From Bin107 sp965221655 (lineage in GTDB: Bacteria; UBA8248), in NCBI GenBank assembly GCA_965221655.1, contig OZ244906.1, positions 868,001 to 932,000 of the forward strand: a stretch of DNA of 64,000 bases. Direction: 5' to 3'. Position 1 is the first letter of the stretch. Each line of letters begins with the position of its first letter. Of this stretch, positions 60,734-64,000 are shown one piece after another. The notes below the pieces were generated by a model. That model was given only the letters and a program-made list of their open reading frames with translations, did not search any database and was not told the DNA's origin. Made by a program: the position numbers and the translations under genes.

Positions 60734-61636
60734 CTACCGGAAGCCCGTGATGAGGAACCCGCCCAGAACGACGAGCCCCGCAGCGGCGAACAGGCGCGTG
60801 TTCACGCGCTCGACGTCGCCCAGAAAAACGAAACTGAGCGCCACCACCCACATCGGCGCGGTGCGGCTCAGGGGCAGGACGACGGTGACCTCCGAAAACG
60901 AGAGGGCGTACCACAAAAGCCCCGTCGCCGTGGCCGAAAAACAAGCGCCCACCACGAGCCAGAACACGGCGCGCACATCCGCGTGTATCCTCCCGCCCTG
61001 GCCCAGAAAGGGTTTGGCGCACAGCAAGAAGACGCAGGCCGCCAGGTAGGCGAAGCCCACCGCGGCGAAGGGCGTGTTCTGGTGTGCGAAGCCGATTTTC
61101 GCCACCACGGGCATGGCGGCGTACATGAACGAGGCGAGGACGGGGAATATGAGCGCGCGCCGAAAGGCGGGGCCCATGCCGCCGCGCGCCACGTCCCTGC
61201 CCTCGCCCATCGAGATGAGCGTCACGCCGCCCACTATCGAGACCGTGCCCAGCAAAACGGCCACCCCGGGCCGCTCGCCCAGAAACGCCGCGGCGAAGAA
61301 TACCGCCCATATCGGGGCGGACGCCTGTACGGGGCTGGTGCGGCTCACGCCAATCAGCTGGATGGAGGTGTAGGAGGCGAGGTGCCCCATCCCCTGACCC
61401 AGACAGCCCGCGAGCATGAACCACAGCACGGGGGTAAGGCGCGAGGTCTGGAGCGTGCCGAGGGCGAAAGCGAGCCCCAGCAGCAGCGCACTCGCCACAG
61501 CGTTGGTCACCAGCACGCCGCACAGGGGCGAGGCGCTGCTCAACCCCCGGCGAAAGGAGATGAGCGCGGCCGAGTAGATGAACGACGAGACGAGGGCGAC
61601 GAACTCGCCCGACCCGAAAAACGCCGGTACTCTCAT
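60734..61636 (-). CDS. EamA-family (DMT) transporter, paralogue 1
   Basis: A 300-residue protein with about ten transmembrane helices in two EamA repeats (first repeat ends PVQASAPIWAVFFAAAFLGERP, second has VLPLSRTAPMWVVALSFVFLG). Members export or import metabolites such as amino acids; the substrate is unknown. ATG at 61634-61636 lies 7 nt after a TATAGT -10 box with no room for a Shine-Dalgarno, so the mRNA is probably leaderless. It is convergent with the formate dehydrogenase operon (21 nt between the stops) and is the last of three tandem paralogues. Confidence 0.9.
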   Translation of the reverse strand: MRVPAFFGSGEFVALVSSFIYSAALISFRRGLSSASPLCGVLVTNAVASALLLGLAFALGTLQTSRLTPVLWFMLAGCLGQGMGHLASYTSIQLIGVSRTSPVQASAPIWAVFFAAAFLGERPGVAVLLGTVSIVGGVTLISMGEGRDVARGGMGPAFRRALIFPVLASFMYAAMPVVAKIGFAHQNTPFAAVGFAYLAACVFLLCAKPFLGQGGRIHADVRAVFWLVVGACFSATATGLLWYALSFSEVTVVLPLSRTAPMWVVALSFVFLGDVERVNTRLFAAAGLVVLGGFLITGFR

Positions 61637-61643
61637 GCGCGCG

Positions 61644-61672
61644 ACTATACACGCCCGCACGTGCGGTGGCGA
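61644..61672 (-). promoter_or_regulatory. Leaderless-type promoter with palindromic spacer
   Basis: TCGCCA (61667-61672), 17 bp, TATAGT (61644-61649), then 7 nt to the ATG. The same arrangement precedes EamA paralogue 3. The spacer contains the perfect palindrome CCGCACGTGCGG (61655-61666), an operator candidate. Confidence 0.6.
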
Positions 61673-61704
61673 GAAAGGGCGGCCCGCGTGCGGGGAGCGC
61701 CCTC

Positions 61705-62604
61705 CTACCTGAAGGCGGTGATGAGCACTCCGCCCGCCACGACCATCGAGGCGGCGAAGACGATACGCCAGGTAACGCGCTCGAGCCCGCCGAGGAACAG
61801 ATACGTCCACAGCACCACCCACAGGGGCACGAGCCTGCTGAGCGGCAGCACGGTGGAGACCGGGGCGACGCTCATGGCCGTCCAGAACATGACGGCGGCG
61901 GCCGTCGTCGTCGTACCGGCGAAGACGAACCAGCGCACGGCGCGGGCGTCGGCGCGGAGCTTGCCGCCGTCGGGCAGAAGGGGGCGCGTGGCGAGCAGCA
62001 GCAGGGTGCCCGCGGAGAACGCGCAGGCGAAGCCCACGATGGGGGTGCGCTGGTAGGTGAAGGCGTAACTGGCCAGAACGGGCAGGATGCCGTAGGAGAG
62101 TGCGGAGGTGAGCGGATACACGAGCGCACCCCGAAAGAAGGTGCGAAAACTCCCCTCCTCCCCGCTTGCGCGAATCGAGAGCAGGCACACGCCCGCCACG
62201 ATGAGCAGCGTGCCGCCGAGCACGGCGACGCCGGGCCGCTCGCCCAGAAAGATCATCGCAAAGGTAACCGAGATGACGGGGGTGGAAGATTGTATGGGCA
62301 CCGAGCGGCTCACGCCCATCTTCACGATGCCGATGGCGTTGGTGATTTGCCCCACCCCCTGGCCGAGGCATCCGCCCAGCATGAACAGCGCGACGGGAAA
62401 GAGTGCGGATTTCTGCAGCGTGCCCAAAGACGCCGCGATGACGAGCCCCGCCACCGCGACGATGGAGCTGAGAATCAACACGCCCGCTATCGGCGTTGCG
62501 CTGCGCACGCCCTGGCGAATCGCAATGAGGGAGACGGAATACGACAACGAGGCGCCGATGGCGAGCAACTCCCCGAGACCCGTCTGGGCGAAAAGACCCG
62601 ACAT
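61705..62604 (-). CDS. EamA-family (DMT) transporter, paralogue 2
   Basis: A 299-residue ten-helix EamA transporter. The first repeat ends with PIQSSTPVISVTFAMIFLGERP and the second has VLPLSRLVPLWVVLWTYLFLG, both aligned with paralogues 1 and 3. Unlike them it has a Shine-Dalgarno (GGGGAG, 5 nt before ATG at 62602-62604) and begins 30 nt after paralogue 3, so it is translated from that message. Substrate unknown. Confidence 0.9.
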   Translation of the reverse strand: MSGLFAQTGLGELLAIGASLSYSVSLIAIRQGVRSATPIAGVLILSSIVAVAGLVIAASLGTLQKSALFPVALFMLGGCLGQGVGQITNAIGIVKMGVSRSVPIQSSTPVISVTFAMIFLGERPGVAVLGGTLLIVAGVCLLSIRASGEEGSFRTFFRGALVYPLTSALSYGILPVLASYAFTYQRTPIVGFACAFSAGTLLLLATRPLLPDGGKLRADARAVRWFVFAGTTTTAAAVMFWTAMSVAPVSTVLPLSRLVPLWVVLWTYLFLGGLERVTWRIVFAASMVVAGGVLITAFR

Positions 62605-62634
62605 GTGCACTCCCCGCGCGGTGGCCGCAAACGC

Positions 62635-63522
62635 CTAGCGGAACAGGGTAATCATAACCCCGCCCGCCACGACGAGACACGCGGCCAGGGCGGTGCGGGC
62701 GCCCACGCGCTCAAATTTGCCGAGGAACAAAAGGCTGAACAGAATCACCCACAAAGGCGTGGTGCGGCTGAGCGGCAGGACGGTCGACATCATTCCCGTG
62801 ACGAAGGCCGTCCACATCAAAAACGCGGCGATGACGTTGAACGGCGCGCCCAGAAGCAGGAGCGCCACCGTTTCCTTTTTCGCGCGTATCTCTCCGCCGC
62901 CGGGCATCATGCGCCGCGCCACCAGCATGACCACGAGCCCCGAAGCGAATGCCACGCCGAAGCCCAGATAAGGCGCCTCCTGCTCGGCGATGCCCAGTTT
63001 GGCGAAGACAGGCACCAGCGCGTAGCACACCGAGGAGAACAGCGGCAGCGTGTAGTCTTGCCGAAAGCCGCGCGCGCCCCCTCTCTCCGGCCAGAAGAGC
63101 AAAAACACGCCCCCGACGATGCCGAGGGTGCCCAACACCACGTAGCCGCCCGGCTCCTCGCCCAGGATGAGGACGGCGAAAACGACGCCCCACAGCGGCG
63201 TGGAGGAATGAATGGCCGTCGCGCGGCTCACGCCCAGGCGTTCGATAGCCGAGAAGAAGACAAGGCTGCCCGTGCCGTGGCCCACGGCGCCAGTCAAGGC
63301 GAACCAGGCGAGTGCGCGCGGGTCTGCGGCGAACAGCGTGCCCGTGAGACAGGCGGTCGTGAGTCCGACCACGCTCACCACGGAATTGAGCACGAGGATG
63401 CTCGCCATGGGGCTTCCGCTCGCCATCGCCCGCCGCACGAGCGTCAGGGTGATGGAATAGCTGAACGAGGTCGCCAGGGCGAGAGATTCAGGACTTCCCC
63501 ATGATGAAATCGACTCGATCAT
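62635..63522 (-). CDS. EamA-family (DMT) transporter, paralogue 3
   Basis: A 295-residue ten-helix EamA transporter with repeat signatures AIHSSTPLWGVVFAVLILGEEP and VLPLSRTTPLWVILFSLLFLG. It is first of the tandem set. ATG at 63520-63522 lies 7 nt after a TATAGT box, so the transcript is probably leaderless. Presence of three adjacent paralogues indicates local duplication; substrate differences cannot be read from the sequence. Confidence 0.9.
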   Translation of the reverse strand: MIESISSWGSPESLALATSFSYSITLTLVRRAMASGSPMASILVLNSVVSVVGLTTACLTGTLFAADPRALAWFALTGAVGHGTGSLVFFSAIERLGVSRATAIHSSTPLWGVVFAVLILGEEPGGYVVLGTLGIVGGVFLLFWPERGGARGFRQDYTLPLFSSVCYALVPVFAKLGIAEQEAPYLGFGVAFASGLVVMLVARRMMPGGGEIRAKKETVALLLLGAPFNVIAAFLMWTAFVTGMMSTVLPLSRTTPLWVILFSLLFLGKFERVGARTALAACLVVAGGVMITLFR

Positions 63523-63529
63523 GCGGGGG

Positions 63530-63558
63530 ACTATACATCGCAACTCCCGCAGTGGCGA
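63530..63558 (-). promoter_or_regulatory. Leaderless-type promoter of EamA paralogues 3 and 2
   Basis: TCGCCA (63553-63558), 17 bp, TATAGT (63530-63535), 7 nt, ATG. Hexamers and both spacings are identical to the promoter at 61644-61672, which supports both. Confidence 0.6.
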
Positions 63559-63650
63559 AGCGCGCGCACCCTGGCGGCGAGGCGTGCGCGAAGATAGAAT
63601 GGGGGTCTCGACCGAACACGCGCCGGATTTTACGAACGAGGAGAGAGAAG

Positions 63651-63962
63651 ATGGCCGACGAACGGGTGTTTCTGATTGCGTGGCTCAAGCCGCAGCCGGG
63701 CAAGGAAGAGGAACTGGGGGCCTTGCTCCAGGGCATGTGCGCTCCCTCGCGCGCCGAGGAGGGCTGCTTGTTCTACAACCTCTTTCGCTCCACCGAGGAG
63801 GCGGGGGCGTTTCATTTTATCGAATGCTGGAAGTCGCAGGCGGCCCTGGACGCCCACAGGGAGGAGCCGCACTACAAGAATTTTCGCGCCAAACTGCCCG
63901 ATTTGATCGCCGAACCCGTGGGCGTGAAGCTGCTCGCCGCGGTCGATTCGACGCACGGCTGA
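63651..63962 (+). CDS. Antibiotic-biosynthesis-monooxygenase (ABM) domain protein
   Basis: A 103-residue dimeric alpha/beta-barrel protein: VFLIAWLKPQPGKEEELGALL opens the fold, and EEGCLFYNLFRS, FHFIECWKSQAALDAHREEPHYKNF match YgiN-like ABM proteins. They act as cofactor-free quinol monooxygenases or haem-type degradative enzymes; the substrate is unknown. ATG at 63651 has GAGGAGAGAG upstream. A TAGAAT -10-like box lies at 63595-63600. Divergent from the EamA genes. Confidence 0.87.
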   Translation: MADERVFLIAWLKPQPGKEEELGALLQGMCAPSRAEEGCLFYNLFRSTEEAGAFHFIECWKSQAALDAHREEPHYKNFRAKLPDLIAEPVGVKLLAAVDSTHG

Positions 63963-64000
63963 AGCGGGAAAGCAAGACGCGCGCAAACGACGCCTCACGC

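Overview
The window is GC-rich DNA from a Gram-negative bacterium. An outer-membrane porin, periplasmic solute receptors and TRAP/ABC transport support this. Gene content (glutamate-pathway haem operon with hemX, MoxR/DUF58/VWA/DUF4159/DUF4175 cluster, many stand-alone catabolic dehydrogenases, amidase, LLM oxidoreductase) resembles uncultured Tectomicrobia, Nitrospinota or deltaproteobacteria-like lineages; this placement is an inference of low certainty. No rRNA, tRNA, CRISPR array, IS element or phage gene was seen.

Layout. 0.1-2.3 kb: enoyl-CoA hydratase and thiolase. 2.4-7.4 kb: one haem operon (hemX-hemA-hemC-hemD-hemB, minus strand). 7.5-10.6 kb: dihydroorotate dehydrogenase PyrD/PyrK, a metallo-beta-lactamase-fold phosphodiesterase and a small unknown protein. 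10.7-17.2 kb: 3-hydroxyisobutyrate-type dehydrogenase, SDR, VOC protein, ClC-CBS channel, acyltransferase, DcaP-like porin. 17.3-20.5 kb: two subunits of a xanthine dehydrogenase/CO dehydrogenase-type molybdenum enzyme. 20.8-26.4 kb (plus strand): SDR, a two-domain rhodanese whose catalytic cysteine codon is an in-frame TGA, then an NMT1/SsuA-type ABC transporter and a small membrane protein. 26.4-28.9 kb: cupin, LLM oxidoreductase, SDR. 29-32.3 kb: TAXI receptor and fused TRAP permease. 32.6-37.4 kb: six-gene operon with FdrA, a UbiX-like flavoprotein, an amidase and two very small genes. 37.6-41.8 kb: FrdA-like flavoprotein and a split Tm-1-type pair. 42.1-56.2 kb: MoxR-ATPase/VWA membrane cluster. 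56.3-60.7 kb: NAD-linked formate dehydrogenase (NuoEF fusion plus FdhA). 60.7-63.5 kb: three tandem EamA transporters. 63.65 kb: ABM-domain protein.

Most notable. The gene at 21539-22375 looks like a selenocysteine-containing rhodanese. TGA at codon 233 sits exactly where the catalytic Cys of the CQTGxRA active-site loop belongs. The frame continues for 45 well-conserved-looking codons, and a perfect 7-bp hairpin with a GGC loop starts 10 nt after the TGA, the geometry of a bacterial SECIS element. The formate dehydrogenase in the same window uses ordinary Cys (TGC) at its own Sec/Cys position. Secondary points of interest are two sub-60-residue genes in the fdrA operon, leaderless promoters shared by two EamA paralogues, a probable ATT start codon, and several strong intergenic palindromes.
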